Of a stretch of 50,928 bases of DNA, positions 18,145 through 27,297 are shown piece after piece. The notes beneath the pieces were generated by a model. It was not told where the DNA came from. It saw nothing but the letters and a program-made list of their open reading frames with translations, and did not search any database. This stretch comes from an uncultured Bacteroidales bacterium (GTDB taxonomy: Bacteria > Bacteroidota > Bacteroidia > Bacteroidales > Paludibacteraceae). Positions within the stretch are counted from its first letter, which is position 1. Every line of letters begins with the position of its first letter. The stretch is taken from assembly GCA_900316845.1 (NCBI GenBank), contig ONEG01000015.1, positions 1-50,928 on the forward strand, given 5' to 3'. Made by a program: the position numbers and the translations under genes.

Positions 18145-20748
18145 ATGAACATTAATTTTCAGATTCATTATCGTGCCGAGTACGGCCAGAGTCTCTGCGT
18201 GATTGAGACGCAAGAGTCGATTTTGGGATGGACAGAGAAGGACCCGTTGGTGCTGAATTGCCAAGGGACCGATTTCTGGCAGGCTAATGTCCCCATTAGT
18301 GATTTTGCCGGCAGTATTCAGTACAAATATGCGATTCGTCTACAGGACGGTCGGTATATCTATGAGGCAGGCGAACCCCGTACGTTAACCCTCAAAGCCG
18401 TGGACAAGCAACTCGTTGTTCGCGACGCTTGGCAGGCGAGCACCTATGAGGACAGTTTCTATACGACCGCCTTCCTCAAGTCCCTTTTCATGCGCCATAA
18501 CCCCGCCAAAGTGAAGGCACCAAAGGGTAACGTCCGTTTCTCCATCGATCTGCCGCAGATCCTGCCGACGCAGGGAGTGGCGATCGTCGGTAACTGCCCG
18601 GAGTTAGGCGACTGGAATGTCGATAACAAGCTCATCATGAGCGATGCGGAGTTCCCCGTTTGGAAAGCCGACATCAAGGTCTCGGAGGCGCAGATCATCG
18701 AATATAAATACCTCGTTTATGACCTCAAGACCGGTGCGCAGGTAGATATGGAGTGGGGTGAGAACCGCCAGATCTGGGGTATCGAGAAGGGTATGGTCAT
18801 CTGCCAGAACGACCGTGGTTTCCGCCGCACGCAACCGCGATGGAAAGGTGCCGGCGTAGCCGTTCCGGTCTTCTCGCTTCGTACGGAAGAAGGGTTCGGT
18901 ATCGGAGAGTTCCAAGATCTCAAGAAGATGGCAGACTGGGCTGCGGCTACGGGTCAGAAGATGATCCAGACCCTGCCGATCAACGATACCACTCTCCGTC
19001 ATAATAACCTCGACAGTTATCCTTACAACGCTGTTTCCGTCTTTGCGCTTCATCCGATATATATCAATATCGAGAAGATGGGGCGCCTGACGCCGGCGCA
19101 GAAGAAGAAATACGAAGCGCAGAAGGCGGAGTTCAACGCCCTTAAGATCGCTGATTACCAGAACGTCTATGACGCCAAGACTGTCTTCTTCAAGGCGCTC
19201 TTCAAACAGGACAAGGATGCCCTCTTCTCTTCTGAGGAGTATAAGGCTTTCTTTGCGAAGAACCGCGAGTGGCTGGAGCCGTACGCCGAGTTCCTTCATA
19301 AGCGTGACAAGCAGCCGAAGGAGTACTACTATTTCCTGCAGTTCCATGCCGACAAGCAGTTGGCGGACGCAGTGGCTTATGCTCACTCGATAGGAGTAGC
19401 GATGAAGGGAGATATACCTATCGGTATCAGCCCCGACTCCGTCGATGCAGCCGTCTATCCGGAGCTCTTTAACCTCGATGCGTCTGCCGGTGCACCGCCC
19501 GATGACTTCTCTATCTCCGGCCAGAATTGGGGATTCCCGACCTATAACTGGGATAAGATGGCGGAGGATAACTTCGCTTGGTGGCAGAAACGGTTCCGCA
19601 AGATGCAGGACTATTTCGATGCTTACCGTGTAGATCATATCCTCGGTTTCTTCCGTATCTGGCAGATGCGCAAGACCGACGTGTGGGGTCTCTGCGGTCA
19701 TTTCGTTCCGGCGCTTCCGTACAGTTACGACGACCTCTGTGCGCAGGGTATTTGCCTCGACTGGGACCGTATGACCAAGCCTTATATCCGCTCGAATTTC
19801 TTAGGCGATGTCTTGGGGTATGATACCGAGTGGGCGAAGAAGAATGCCCTCCAGACCCGCGACGGATACGTCTATTGGTTCCGTCCGGAGTTTGATACCC
19901 AAGTCAAAGTGCAGGAGTGGTACGACCGCCTAATGGAGGATCCGAAGCAACTCAAGGCAGCAGGTCTGAGCAAAGAGGCTGCGAAGAATATCTGCAACGG
20001 CTTGATTTATCTCCATTGCGAAGTGCTGATGGTCGAGGATCAACGTCGTCCGGGATGGCTCCATCCGCGTATCTCGATCTACCAGAGCCACTCTTTCAAC
20101 GAGCTCTACTCCGACCAGAAAGAGGTGCTCATGCGAATCTATAACGAGTATTTCTATCGCCGTCATACGCAGTTCTGGCGCGATTCGGCGATGCGCAAAC
20201 TGCCGACGCTCATCGGCGCAACGAAGATGCTCTGCTGCGGCGAGGACCTCGGTATGGTTCCGGCTTGCGTACCTGACGTGATGCATGAGTTGCAGATCCT
20301 TAGCCTTGAGATCCAGCGAATGCCGAAAGACCCGACGGTTAAGTTCGCGCACCCTGCCGACGCTCCGTATCAGTCTGTCTGCACGACCGGTACGCACGAC
20401 ATGAACCCGCTGCGTGCATGGTGGGAAGAAGACCGCGCGGTAACCCAGCAGTTCTACAACGAGCAGATGGGTTGGTGGGGCGATGCACCCAAAGAGATGA
20501 CGCCGGAGATTGCCGAGTTCATCATCAACCAGCATATGTATTCGCCTGCGATGTGGACCATCCTGCCGCTGCAGGACTGGCTCGCTATCGATGGCGACGT
20601 ACGTATCAAAGACCAGTTCTCGGACCGCATCAATGTGCCCGCTAACCCGCGCCATTTCTGGAATTACAGAATGCACCTGACCATTGAACAGCTGCTCAGG
20701 GAGAAGAAACTGAATGAGAAAATCAAAAAGCTGACAAGCGTTCGCTAA
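18145..20748 (+). CDS. malQ: 4-alpha-glucanotransferase with two N-terminal CBM20 domains (GH77)
   Basis: 867 residues. Transfers alpha-1,4-glucan segments between maltodextrins in the cytoplasm; no signal peptide. Two starch-binding CBM20 domains (~1-100 and ~120-225, the second with GVAIVGNCPELGDWN) precede a GH77 barrel (~250-855). The GH77 nucleophile motif is YRVDHILGFFR (~494), the acid/base motif CGEDLGMVP (~699) and the late motif GTHDMNPLRAWW. This two-CBM20 layout and length are usual in Bacteroidales. Its last 26 bases overlap the convergent ispH end. Role: glycogen or starch oligosaccharide use. Confidence 0.95.
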   Translation: MNINFQIHYRAEYGQSLCVIETQESILGWTEKDPLVLNCQGTDFWQANVPISDFAGSIQYKYAIRLQDGRYIYEAGEPRTLTLKAVDKQLVVRDAWQASTYEDSFYTTAFLKSLFMRHNPAKVKAPKGNVRFSIDLPQILPTQGVAIVGNCPELGDWNVDNKLIMSDAEFPVWKADIKVSEAQIIEYKYLVYDLKTGAQVDMEWGENRQIWGIEKGMVICQNDRGFRRTQPRWKGAGVAVPVFSLRTEEGFGIGEFQDLKKMADWAAATGQKMIQTLPINDTTLRHNNLDSYPYNAVSVFALHPIYINIEKMGRLTPAQKKKYEAQKAEFNALKIADYQNVYDAKTVFFKALFKQDKDALFSSEEYKAFFAKNREWLEPYAEFLHKRDKQPKEYYYFLQFHADKQLADAVAYAHSIGVAMKGDIPIGISPDSVDAAVYPELFNLDASAGAPPDDFSISGQNWGFPTYNWDKMAEDNFAWWQKRFRKMQDYFDAYRVDHILGFFRIWQMRKTDVWGLCGHFVPALPYSYDDLCAQGICLDWDRMTKPYIRSNFLGDVLGYDTEWAKKNALQTRDGYVYWFRPEFDTQVKVQEWYDRLMEDPKQLKAAGLSKEAAKNICNGLIYLHCEVLMVEDQRRPGWLHPRISIYQSHSFNELYSDQKEVLMRIYNEYFYRRHTQFWRDSAMRKLPTLIGATKMLCCGEDLGMVPACVPDVMHELQILSLEIQRMPKDPTVKFAHPADAPYQSVCTTGTHDMNPLRAWWEEDRAVTQQFYNEQMGWWGDAPKEMTPEIAEFIINQHMYSPAMWTILPLQDWLAIDGDVRIKDQFSDRINVPANPRHFWNYRMHLTIEQLLREKKLNEKIKKLTSVR

Positions 20749-21652
20749 CGCGCTTCATGAGCCATAGCGGCGTGCTTGTCGCACCACAGATCCCGACCTT
20801 CCAGTCGGGATTTGTTTGTATCTGCTCGCGGTACTCCGCAAGCTTGTCTTCCAACTCGTCCTGCGACGAGACAAAGATCGTCTTCGGGTTCGCCTCTAAA
20901 CAGTGGTTGTATAGCACCTTCGCGTTGGAACTCTTACCGCCTCCGACGAAGATCACGAGATCCTGCGCCTTCGCAAAGGCCTGCAACTGAGCTACCCTGT
21001 TCGCTACCGACCGGCAGATGGTATCGTGATACTCGAACAGCGCGCAATAATCTTCTCGTGATGACGTAATTACTTTATTACGTAATAACGAACGGCGCGC
21101 TTCAATCGCCTTGACAAGACTCTGAAAACCTTCCACGCTCTTTGTGGTCTGCGAGAAGAGGTAGATTGGTCTCGAGAAATCGAGTTGGTCCAACTCCTCC
21201 TCGCGCTCGATGACGATGGCGGTGTTGTTCGTTTGGCCTTGCAGTCCGATGACCTCAGCATGGCCGCGTTTGCCGTAGATGACGATCTGCGGGGGGACGG
21301 CTTCGTCGTTCTTATGCAACTCGTAGCAGGCGCGGATACGGTCCTGTAGCTTCTTCACTACCGGACAGGTCGCGTCGATAACCTCTATCCCCCGCTGCTC
21401 TGCAATCCAATACGTGCTTGGCGGTTCGCCGTGAGCCCTCAGCAGCACGCGCGAGTGGGGTGGTAGTGAACGCAGGTCGTCGTTGTCGATCGTCTGCAAG
21501 CCCAAACCCTCTAACCGCGCAACCTCCTGACCGTTATGCACGATGTCCCCCAAGCAACAAAGAGCCCCCTTTCGGAGCTCTTCTTCCGCTGTCTTTATGG
21601 CACGTGTCACACCGAAGCAGAAACCGCTATTGGAGTCTATCGTACAGATCAT
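20723..21652 (-). CDS. ispH: 4-hydroxy-3-methylbut-2-enyl diphosphate reductase
   Basis: 309 residues, last step of the MEP isoprenoid pathway: makes IPP and DMAPP using a [4Fe-4S] cluster. The three cluster cysteines are present: C12 (SGFCFGV), C96 (DATCPVV) and C213 (HDTICRSV). The SQTTKSVEGF and ICGATSTP motifs are also present. Start ATG 21652 lies 26 bases inside the end of cmk, so the two are translationally coupled. An octamer tandem repeat encodes an insertion (RNKVITSS, ~191-198) between the SQTTKS motif and the third cysteine. Confidence 0.95.
   Translation of the reverse strand: MICTIDSNSGFCFGVTRAIKTAEEELRKGALCCLGDIVHNGQEVARLEGLGLQTIDNDDLRSLPPHSRVLLRAHGEPPSTYWIAEQRGIEVIDATCPVVKKLQDRIRACYELHKNDEAVPPQIVIYGKRGHAEVIGLQGQTNNTAIVIEREEELDQLDFSRPIYLFSQTTKSVEGFQSLVKAIEARRSLLRNKVITSSREDYCALFEYHDTICRSVANRVAQLQAFAKAQDLVIFVGGGKSSNAKVLYNHCLEANPKTIFVSSQDELEDKLAEYREQIQTNPDWKVGICGATSTPLWLMKRVSERLSAF
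21059..21090 (-). repeat. 8-bp imperfect tandem repeat in ispH
   Basis: Four octamers on the coding strand (CGTTATTA, CGTAATAA, AGTAATTA, CGTCATCA) encode a short insertion, RNKVITSS, that IspH proteins normally lack at this place. Confidence 0.65.
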
Positions 21653-22328
21653 AAATGACTTTCATCTGCTCGTCCGGCGTCATGTCGCTGTTATCGACCA
21701 CGATGGCATCTTCAGCCTGCCGTAACGGGCTCTCGGCACGATGCGTGTCGCGGTAGTCGCGGTCGTTGACATCCGCCAATACCTCTTCATAGACAGGCTT
21801 CTCACCTTTGGCTACCAACTCGTCGTACCGCCGTTGGGCACGTACCTCCGGCCGAGCCGTGAGGAATAACTTCAAATCTGCTTTCGGGAAGACAACTGTT
21901 CCGATGTCGCGACCGTCCATGACGATGCTCTGGTTGGCACCCATCGCCTGTTGTTGCGCTACGAGGAAAGCACGCACCTCTTTGATCTGCGAGATCTCCG
22001 AAGCTCGGTTGCCGACCTCGAGTGTCCGTATCTGACCCTCCACATCTTCGCCGTTCAGCGTCACGTGCTGCGCATCGCCTACCCGCACAAAACCTACATT
22101 TATCTCCGGCAGCAGAGCGACTATCTCTTCCTCACTCAATTTTTCGACTTTCGACTTTCGACTTTCGACTAATACGTACAACGCAATAGCCCGGTACATA
22201 GCGCCGGTGTCCACATACGTCGCGTGCGCATGCTTCGCCAGCGCCTTGGCTATCGTCGATTTCCCGCACGACGAATATCCGTCTATAGCAACAATGATTT
22301 TATTTTCGCATTTACTCATTTTTCGCAT
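21627..22328 (-). CDS. cmk: Cytidylate kinase
   Basis: 233 residues (230 if the ATG at 22319 is used). Phosphorylates CMP/dCMP with ATP. It has a P-loop GYSSCGKST (~18-26), DTGAMYRA, the GRDIGTVVFP catalytic segment, and the C-terminal RAESPLRQAEDAIVVDNS lid and arginine region. A heptamer repeat inserts ESRKSKVEK after the MYRAIALY helix. Middle gene of porQ-cmk-ispH, four bases after porQ and overlapping ispH by 26. Confidence 0.95.
   Translation of the reverse strand: MRKMSKCENKIIVAIDGYSSCGKSTIAKALAKHAHATYVDTGAMYRAIALYVLVESRKSKVEKLSEEEIVALLPEINVGFVRVGDAQHVTLNGEDVEGQIRTLEVGNRASEISQIKEVRAFLVAQQQAMGANQSIVMDGRDIGTVVFPKADLKLFLTARPEVRAQRRYDELVAKGEKPVYEEVLADVNDRDYRDTHRAESPLRQAEDAIVVDNSDMTPDEQMKVIYDLYDRLQ
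22143..22170 (-). repeat. 7-bp tandem repeat in cmk
   Basis: CGACTTT repeated at 22145, 22152 and 22159 with a partial fourth unit. It encodes SRKSKVE in a surface loop of a conserved enzyme. Confidence 0.9.
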
Positions 22329-22332
22329 TTAT

Positions 22333-23430
22333 TTATTTCATGAGCGAGTTTATATCTAATGTCAGTCCGACCTGGTACGAGAAGTTGGACTTGGTCATCT
22401 GGCTGATCGCGAAATCCACATGCGCCTGTTTGATTCGTACGCCGAGACCTAACGCGAATCCAGCTAACGACCGCTGATCGGCGAGGTTCAACTCCGCGCG
22501 GCGGCGGTGGTTATATGAGAAAGCTATATAGAACCGCTCGCGTTTATCGACTACCTCTACCGTCCATATCGTGTGGCGGAAGAGCATGTCGTACCATTTG
22601 ACGTTATGGGGAATGATGTCGCCGGTCGTGGCGTTCTTGTCCAGCCCCGTCCATTCGTAGTTCAGGTACCAGGTCTGCAGGTTATGCGCCTGCAGGTGAA
22701 ACCGCAACGGCGCGTGCTTCACTCGGTACGTCAGACCTAACTGTAGGTTCAGCGGCAGCATCTCATGATTCGTACCGCCTTCCTCCGAGTAGAAGCCCTT
22801 CAACTGCCATCCTATGTTCTGCAGCACCAGACCCATCTGGAAGGTTGAGTCGGGGCTTTGGAAATGCGCTCCTACGTCCGCGCCTAACGCAAACGAACTG
22901 TAGCTCTCATAGATCGAATAAACCGGTTTGAGCGTCACGCCGACCTTGAACATCCGTCCTAACTGCCGCGCGTACATCACGTCTATCAAGATGTCCCGAG
23001 CACCAAACGAACCACCGGTCTTATTGCCGTCTTTGTCCGCGTAGTACATCTTCCCGTAATCCAAGTAATGGATACCCACTGCGAAATAGTTCGGCTTGTC
23101 GGGTTCACCCTCTGCCGGTTTCTCTATTTTAGAACGCCCGAAATTATGCCCATACAACACGCTTCCGAACATCGTCCCAGGCAGGTAGTAGCTGTAGTTG
23201 AGTTGCAGCATCATGTGGCTGTTAGCATGCAGCAACGCCGGGTTGCACATGCCCATCGCGATATCCCCGTCGCTGAGCGAGACGTTCGACCCGCCCAAGG
23301 CGTTGATACGTGACGATACCGGCAGTCCCATAAACGAGAACACCGACCGCCCAGCATTCGACACCTGACCATACGTACAAAGGGACAAGGTACAAAGTAC
23401 AAGGGTTACTATTTTTTTTCTTATAGCCAC
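22333..23430 (-). CDS. porQ: Type IX secretion system protein PorQ
   Basis: 365 residues with a signal peptide (ending CTYGQ) and an outer-membrane barrel of the PorV/PorQ kind. The usual PorQ opening NAGRSVFSFMGLPVSSRINALGG is split here as AGRSVFSF and SSRINALGGSNVS, followed by MCNPALL. In Porphyromonas PorQ belongs to the attachment complex with PorU, PorV and PorZ, which receives cargo and links it to surface lipopolysaccharide. The start at 23430 is about 25 bases after the -7 box. First gene of porQ-cmk-ispH. Its signal peptide (TLVLCTLSLCT) is encoded by heptamer repeats. Confidence 0.9.
   Translation of the reverse strand: MAIRKKIVTLVLCTLSLCTYGQVSNAGRSVFSFMGLPVSSRINALGGSNVSLSDGDIAMGMCNPALLHANSHMMLQLNYSYYLPGTMFGSVLYGHNFGRSKIEKPAEGEPDKPNYFAVGIHYLDYGKMYYADKDGNKTGGSFGARDILIDVMYARQLGRMFKVGVTLKPVYSIYESYSSFALGADVGAHFQSPDSTFQMGLVLQNIGWQLKGFYSEEGGTNHEMLPLNLQLGLTYRVKHAPLRFHLQAHNLQTWYLNYEWTGLDKNATTGDIIPHNVKWYDMLFRHTIWTVEVVDKRERFYIAFSYNHRRRAELNLADQRSLAGFALGLGVRIKQAHVDFAISQMTKSNFSYQVGLTLDINSLMK
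23374..23402 (-). repeat. 7-bp imperfect tandem repeat in the porQ signal peptide
   Basis: Coding-strand units CTTGTAC, TTTGTAC, CTTGTCC and CTTTGTAC. They encode the hydrophobic core of the signal peptide. Confidence 0.65.
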
Positions 23431-23454
23431 ACTACGGCATTTTAAATTCGGCTA

Positions 23455-23486
23455 CAAAATTACTGCTTTTTTTTGACATACGCAAG
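23455..23486 (-). promoter_or_regulatory. Promoter of porQ-cmk-ispH
   Basis: On the minus strand CTTG (plus 23483-23486), 20 bases, TAATTTTG (plus 23455-23462). The extended -33 stretch CTTGCGTATGTCA matches the toxin and sdhC promoters. Confidence 0.85.
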
Positions 23487-23512
23487 CGCACACACGTTTT
23501 TTGTCTTTTTTT

Positions 23513-23544
23513 CTTGCATATCTCGTTTTTTTGTTGTACCTTTG
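23513..23544 (+). promoter_or_regulatory. Promoter of the acid phosphatase gene
   Basis: CTTG 23513-23516, 20 bases, TACCTTTG 23537-23544, then CAGCCG. Divergent from the porQ promoter but, unlike the pairs at 17.0 and 33.5 kb, the two do not overlap. Confidence 0.85.
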
Positions 23545-23569
23545 CAGCCGGATAAATTGAAAAAACATT

Positions 23570-24289
23570 ATGAAACGTACCCTTATTATTCCTTTTCTTC
23601 TGGTCTCGATCTGCGTGTTTGCAGAGGATGTGACCCCGTATTTTACGACCCCGGAGATGCCGAACGCTTTGCGTTATCTGCCGGCGCCGCCTAAGACCAA
23701 CGAGATGCGTTACGCCTACGATACCGCCCAATATCAATGGGGCAAAAGCGTCCGCAACACCCCGCGTGGGCAGAAAGCACGCCTCGATGCCGCTTATAGC
23801 GTCCAGCGGATGGCGGAGATCTTCTCTCCGATCATGGGAGTCGCGATCTCGAAGACCAACACTCCCCAACTGTGGAAACTGCTGACGGACGCAACAAAGA
23901 CAACCAGTTTCGCATGCGACAGCGCGAAGATTATTTACATGCGTAAGCGTCCGTATATGGTCTTCCATGAGCCTACGCTCGTGCCCGAAGATGAGGAGGA
24001 GTTGAGCCATAACGGTTCGTATCCTTCCGGCCATACGACCTTGGGATGGAGCACGGCTCTCATCTTATGCGAGATCAACCCTGCGGCGCAAGATGCGCTC
24101 CTGAAGGAGGGCTTCGAATACGGACAGAGCCGCGTCATCGCCGGCTTCCACTGGCAGAGCGATGTTGATGCCGCTCGCGTAGTGGCCAGTGCCGCCTTTG
24201 CCAAACTACATACCAGCAAGGCTTATCTCAAGCAACTGAAGAAGGCACAAAAGGAATTTCGATGCAAAAAACACGCGAATATTAAATAA
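23570..24289 (+). CDS. Periplasmic class A acid phosphatase (PAP2 family)
   Basis: 239 residues with a signal peptide (ending CVFA). The PAP2/class A signature is complete: KRPYMVF (K-x6-RP type), PSGHTT with the active-site His, and SRVIAGFHWQSDVDAAR with the nucleophile His. Releases phosphate from various monoesters in the periplasm. It has its own promoter and stands alone before sdhC. Substrate cannot be told from the sequence; lipid phosphatase activity is less likely, as there are no membrane spans beyond the signal. Confidence 0.9.
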   Translation: MKRTLIIPFLLVSICVFAEDVTPYFTTPEMPNALRYLPAPPKTNEMRYAYDTAQYQWGKSVRNTPRGQKARLDAAYSVQRMAEIFSPIMGVAISKTNTPQLWKLLTDATKTTSFACDSAKIIYMRKRPYMVFHEPTLVPEDEEELSHNGSYPSGHTTLGWSTALILCEINPAAQDALLKEGFEYGQSRVIAGFHWQSDVDAARVVASAAFAKLHTSKAYLKQLKKAQKEFRCKKHANIK

Positions 24290-24312
24290 TTCTTAAGAAA
24301 ATGACGTGCGCG

Positions 24313-24344
24313 CTTGCGTATGTCATTTTTTTTTAGTAATTTTG
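24313..24344 (+). promoter_or_regulatory. Promoter of sdhCAB
   Basis: CTTG 24313-24316, 20 bases, TAATTTTG 24337-24344, then CAGCCG. The extended -33 stretch CGCTTGCGTATGTCA is the same as at porQ. The leader to the sdhC ATG is about 58 bases. Confidence 0.85.
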
Positions 24345-24406
24345 CAGCCGAAATACGAATCATCATTAATTAACAATATTATTTATCTAAAAACACAAAC
24401 AATCTT

Positions 24407-25102
24407 ATGTGGTTAAAAGATTCTTCTATTGGCCGTAAGTTCGTCATGGCGCTTAGTGGAGCAGCGTTGGTTTTCTTCCTGCTTTTCCACGGCTGCATGA
24501 ACCTTGCGCTGGTCTTCAGCGAGGAGGCTTACAACGCCATCTGCCGTTTCCTCGGCGCTAACTGGTACGCAGTTATCGGTTCGCTCGGTATTGCGTTCCT
24601 CATTTTGGTGCATTTCTGCTATGGTCTGTATCTGACCATTCAGAACCGAGCAGCACGTGGTAACGACCGCTATGCGGTAACCGACAAGAAACCCGGTGTG
24701 ACCTGGGAGAGTGAGAACATGCTCGTCCTCGGCTTCACCATCCTCGGTTTCCTCTGCTTGCACCTCTACAACTTCTGGTTCAAGATGCAGTTTGCGGAGC
24801 TCTCCGGCATCGAGACCGGCGCGTTTGACCCGCAGAACGGTGCGGCTTACGTCAAGGAGCTGTTCACTACTTCGGTTTGGGGACAGATCTACTGCGTGCT
24901 CTACCTCCTTTGGCTCGTTGTTCTCTGGCTCCACCTCAATCACGGTGTGGGCTCGGCGATGACCTCTATGGGACTCAACAACCTCAAATGGCAAAAACGC
25001 ATTGAGGTCATCAGCACGGTCGTAGCTACCCTCGTGGTACTGCCGTTCACTATTGTTGTATTGTATTACCTGGGCATGGGTATCGGGATGCTCTGCGCTT
25101 AA
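24407..25102 (+). CDS. sdhC: Succinate dehydrogenase/fumarate reductase cytochrome b558 subunit
   Basis: 231 residues with five predicted membrane spans, the single large anchor of Bacteroidota and epsilonproteobacterial-type enzymes. Histidines in spans (FHGCMNLAL, LVHFCYGLYL, LHLYNFWF, LWLHLNHGVGSAM) are candidate haem ligands. It exchanges electrons with menaquinone and anchors SdhAB to the inner membrane. First gene of sdhCAB; the stop is 12 bases before the sdhA ATG. In anaerobic Bacteroidales this complex usually runs as fumarate reductase. Confidence 0.93.
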   Translation: MWLKDSSIGRKFVMALSGAALVFFLLFHGCMNLALVFSEEAYNAICRFLGANWYAVIGSLGIAFLILVHFCYGLYLTIQNRAARGNDRYAVTDKKPGVTWESENMLVLGFTILGFLCLHLYNFWFKMQFAELSGIETGAFDPQNGAAYVKELFTTSVWGQIYCVLYLLWLVVLWLHLNHGVGSAMTSMGLNNLKWQKRIEVISTVVATLVVLPFTIVVLYYLGMGIGMLCA

Positions 25103-25114
25103 TGATTGACAATT

Positions 25115-27259
25115 ATGGCAAAGAAAGAAGATATAATTGATGCAGCTGCAACGGCTGCCAAGAAAGTAGCAGTAAAGGCCGCAGAGGCAGCGTTGGATGT
25201 AGCAGAGAAGGTGCTCGACAAAGCCGCTGAGGCATTAGATGATGTTAAAGAGGCTCCGAAGGCGGAGGTTAAACCGGCTGCCAAGAAAGAGGCTAAAGTT
25301 ATCACTCCGAAAGACGCCAAGATCCCGGAGGGACCGCTGGAGCTCAAATGGACCAATTACAAGAACCATCAGAAACTCGTTAACCCTGCTAACAAACGTC
25401 GTCTTGACGTCATCGTTATCGGTACGGGTTTAGCAGGTGCTTCCGCAGCGGCATCGCTTGCAGAGATGGGATTTAACGTCCTCAACTTCTGTATCCAAGA
25501 TAGCCCGCGTCGTGCGCACTCGATTGCAGCACAAGGCGGTATCAACGCAGCGAAGAACTACCAGAACGACGGTGACTCCGTCTATCGTCTCTACTACGAT
25601 ACGATCAAAGGTGGTGACTACCGCGCTCGTGAGGCGAATGTCTATCGTCTGGCGGAGGTTTCCAATAACATCATCGACCAGTGTGTAGCACAGGGCGTTC
25701 CTTTCGCCCGTGAGTACGGAGGTCTGCTTGACAACCGTTCGTTCGGTGGCGCACAGGTAAGCCGTACCTTCTACGCAAAGGGTCAGACCGGTCAGCAGCT
25801 GCTCCTCGGTGCTTATTCCGCCCTGAGCCGCCAGATTGGTAAGGGCAAAGTGAAGATGTACACCCGCTATGAGATGCTCGACATCGTGCTCATCGCTGAT
25901 GAGAACGGCGAGAAGCGTGCACGCGGTATCATCGCCCGTAACCTCGTTACCGGCCGCATCGAGCGCTTCTTCGCCCACGCGGTAGTAGTAGGTTCCGGTG
26001 GTTACGGTAACACCTTCTTCCTCTCCACCAACGCGATGGCATCCAACGGCTCTGCTGCTATGCAGATGTACCGCCACGGAGCATATTTCGCTAACCCCTG
26101 CTACGCACAGATTCACCCGACCTGTATTCCGAAGCACGGTGATTTCCAGTCCAAACTGACGCTGATGTCCGAGTCGCTCCGTAACGACGGACGTATCTGG
26201 GTGCCGAAGAAACTGGAGGATGCCAAACTGCTGCAGGCAGGTAAGATCAAAGGACGCGACATCCCCGAAGAGGATCGTGATTACTACTTGGAGCGTCGCT
26301 ATCCGGCGTTCGGTAACCTCGTTCCGCGTGACGTCGCTTCCCGTGCTGCGAAAGAGCGTTGTGACAAAGGCTACGGCGTGAACAACACCGGTCTCGCTGT
26401 ATTCCTAGACTTTAGCGAAGCTATTCAGCGTTTGGGCAAAGATGTCGTAGCTCAGAAATATGGTAACCTCTTCCAGATGTACGAGAAGATCGTCGATGAG
26501 AACCCGTATGAGAACCCGATGATGATCTTCCCGGCTATCCACTATACGATGGGTGGTATTTGGGTGGACTATGAGCTCCAGACGAGTGTCAAGGGTCTGT
26601 TCTGTATCGGCGAGGCGAACTTCTCCGACCACGGAGCCAACCGTCTGGGTGCTTCCGCCCTCATGCAAGGTCTCGCTGACGGCTATTTCGTACTGCCTTA
26701 TACTATCCAGAACTACCTCGCAGACCAGATCGGCGTACCTCGTATGAGTACCGACCTGCCGGAGTTCGCAGAGGCAGAGAAAGCTGTTCAGGACAAGATC
26801 GATAAACTGATGGCTATCAAGGGTAAGCGTTCGGTGGATTCCATCCACAAAGAGCTCGGTCTCATTATGTGGGACTTCGTCGGCATGGGACGTACTGCAG
26901 AAGGCTTGAAGGAAGGTATCAAGAAGATTGACGCCATCAAGAAAGAGTTCTGGACCAACGTCTATATCCCGGGTGAGGCCAACAGCCTGAATAACGAACT
27001 GGAGAAAGCTCTCCGTCTGGCTGACTTCATTGAGATCGGCCGTCTGATGGCTGTCGATGCTCTCCATCGTGAGGAGTCTTGCGGCGGTCACTTCCGCGAG
27101 GAATACCAGACGCCGGAAGGCGAAGCACTCCGTCAGGATGACAAGTTCTCTTACGTAGGCTGCTGGAAATACATGGGTGAGGACCAAGAGCCGCAACTCA
27201 TCAAAGAGCCGCTTGACTACGAATTCACGGAACGTAAGACCCGTAACTATAAGAACTAA
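25115..27259 (+). CDS. sdhA: Succinate dehydrogenase/fumarate reductase flavoprotein subunit
   Basis: 714 residues from ATG 25115. The Rossmann motif [19 protein letters not shown] (~residue 94 on), the [17 protein letters not shown] stretch with the FAD-linked His, and the [15 protein letters not shown] and [16 protein letters not shown] motifs are all present. The first ~65 residues are an unusual Ala/Lys/Glu-rich helical extension (for example [19 protein letters not shown]). The usual Bacteroidales N-terminus ([19 protein letters not shown]) follows. The stop codon lies inside a 15-bp repeat. Converts succinate and fumarate with SdhB and SdhC. Confidence 0.95.
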   Translation: MAKKEDIIDAAATAAKKVAVKAAEAALDVAEKVLDKAAEALDDVKEAPKAEVKPAAKKEAKVITPKDAKIPEGPLELKWTNYKNHQKLVNPANKRRLDVIVIGTGLAGASAAASLAEMGFNVLNFCIQDSPRRAHSIAAQGGINAAKNYQNDGDSVYRLYYDTIKGGDYRAREANVYRLAEVSNNIIDQCVAQGVPFAREYGGLLDNRSFGGAQVSRTFYAKGQTGQQLLLGAYSALSRQIGKGKVKMYTRYEMLDIVLIADENGEKRARGIIARNLVTGRIERFFAHAVVVGSGGYGNTFFLSTNAMASNGSAAMQMYRHGAYFANPCYAQIHPTCIPKHGDFQSKLTLMSESLRNDGRIWVPKKLEDAKLLQAGKIKGRDIPEEDRDYYLERRYPAFGNLVPRDVASRAAKERCDKGYGVNNTGLAVFLDFSEAIQRLGKDVVAQKYGNLFQMYEKIVDENPYENPMMIFPAIHYTMGGIWVDYELQTSVKGLFCIGEANFSDHGANRLGASALMQGLADGYFVLPYTIQNYLADQIGVPRMSTDLPEFAEAEKAVQDKIDKLMAIKGKRSVDSIHKELGLIMWDFVGMGRTAEGLKEGIKKIDAIKKEFWTNVYIPGEANSLNNELEKALRLADFIEIGRLMAVDALHREESCGGHFREEYQTPEGEALRQDDKFSYVGCWKYMGEDQEPQLIKEPLDYEFTERKTRNYKN

Positions 27260-27287
27260 ATGACCAAATGGTAAATGATTAAATCGT
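27258..27287 (+). repeat. 15-bp tandem repeat at the sdhA stop / sdhB leader
   Basis: AAATGACCAAATGGT followed by the related AAATGATTAAATCGT. The first unit is identical to the polA repeat at 46521 and close to a segment at 48520. It forms most of the sdhA-sdhB spacer. Confidence 0.85.
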
Positions 27288-27297
27288 AAATAGTTTT

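Noticed and set aside
18604..19701. A 365-codon minus-strand reading frame opposite the glucanotransferase
   Set aside because: The plus strand encodes an unmistakable CBM20-GH77 enzyme; the antisense frame is Leu/Arg/Glu-rich with no domain pattern.
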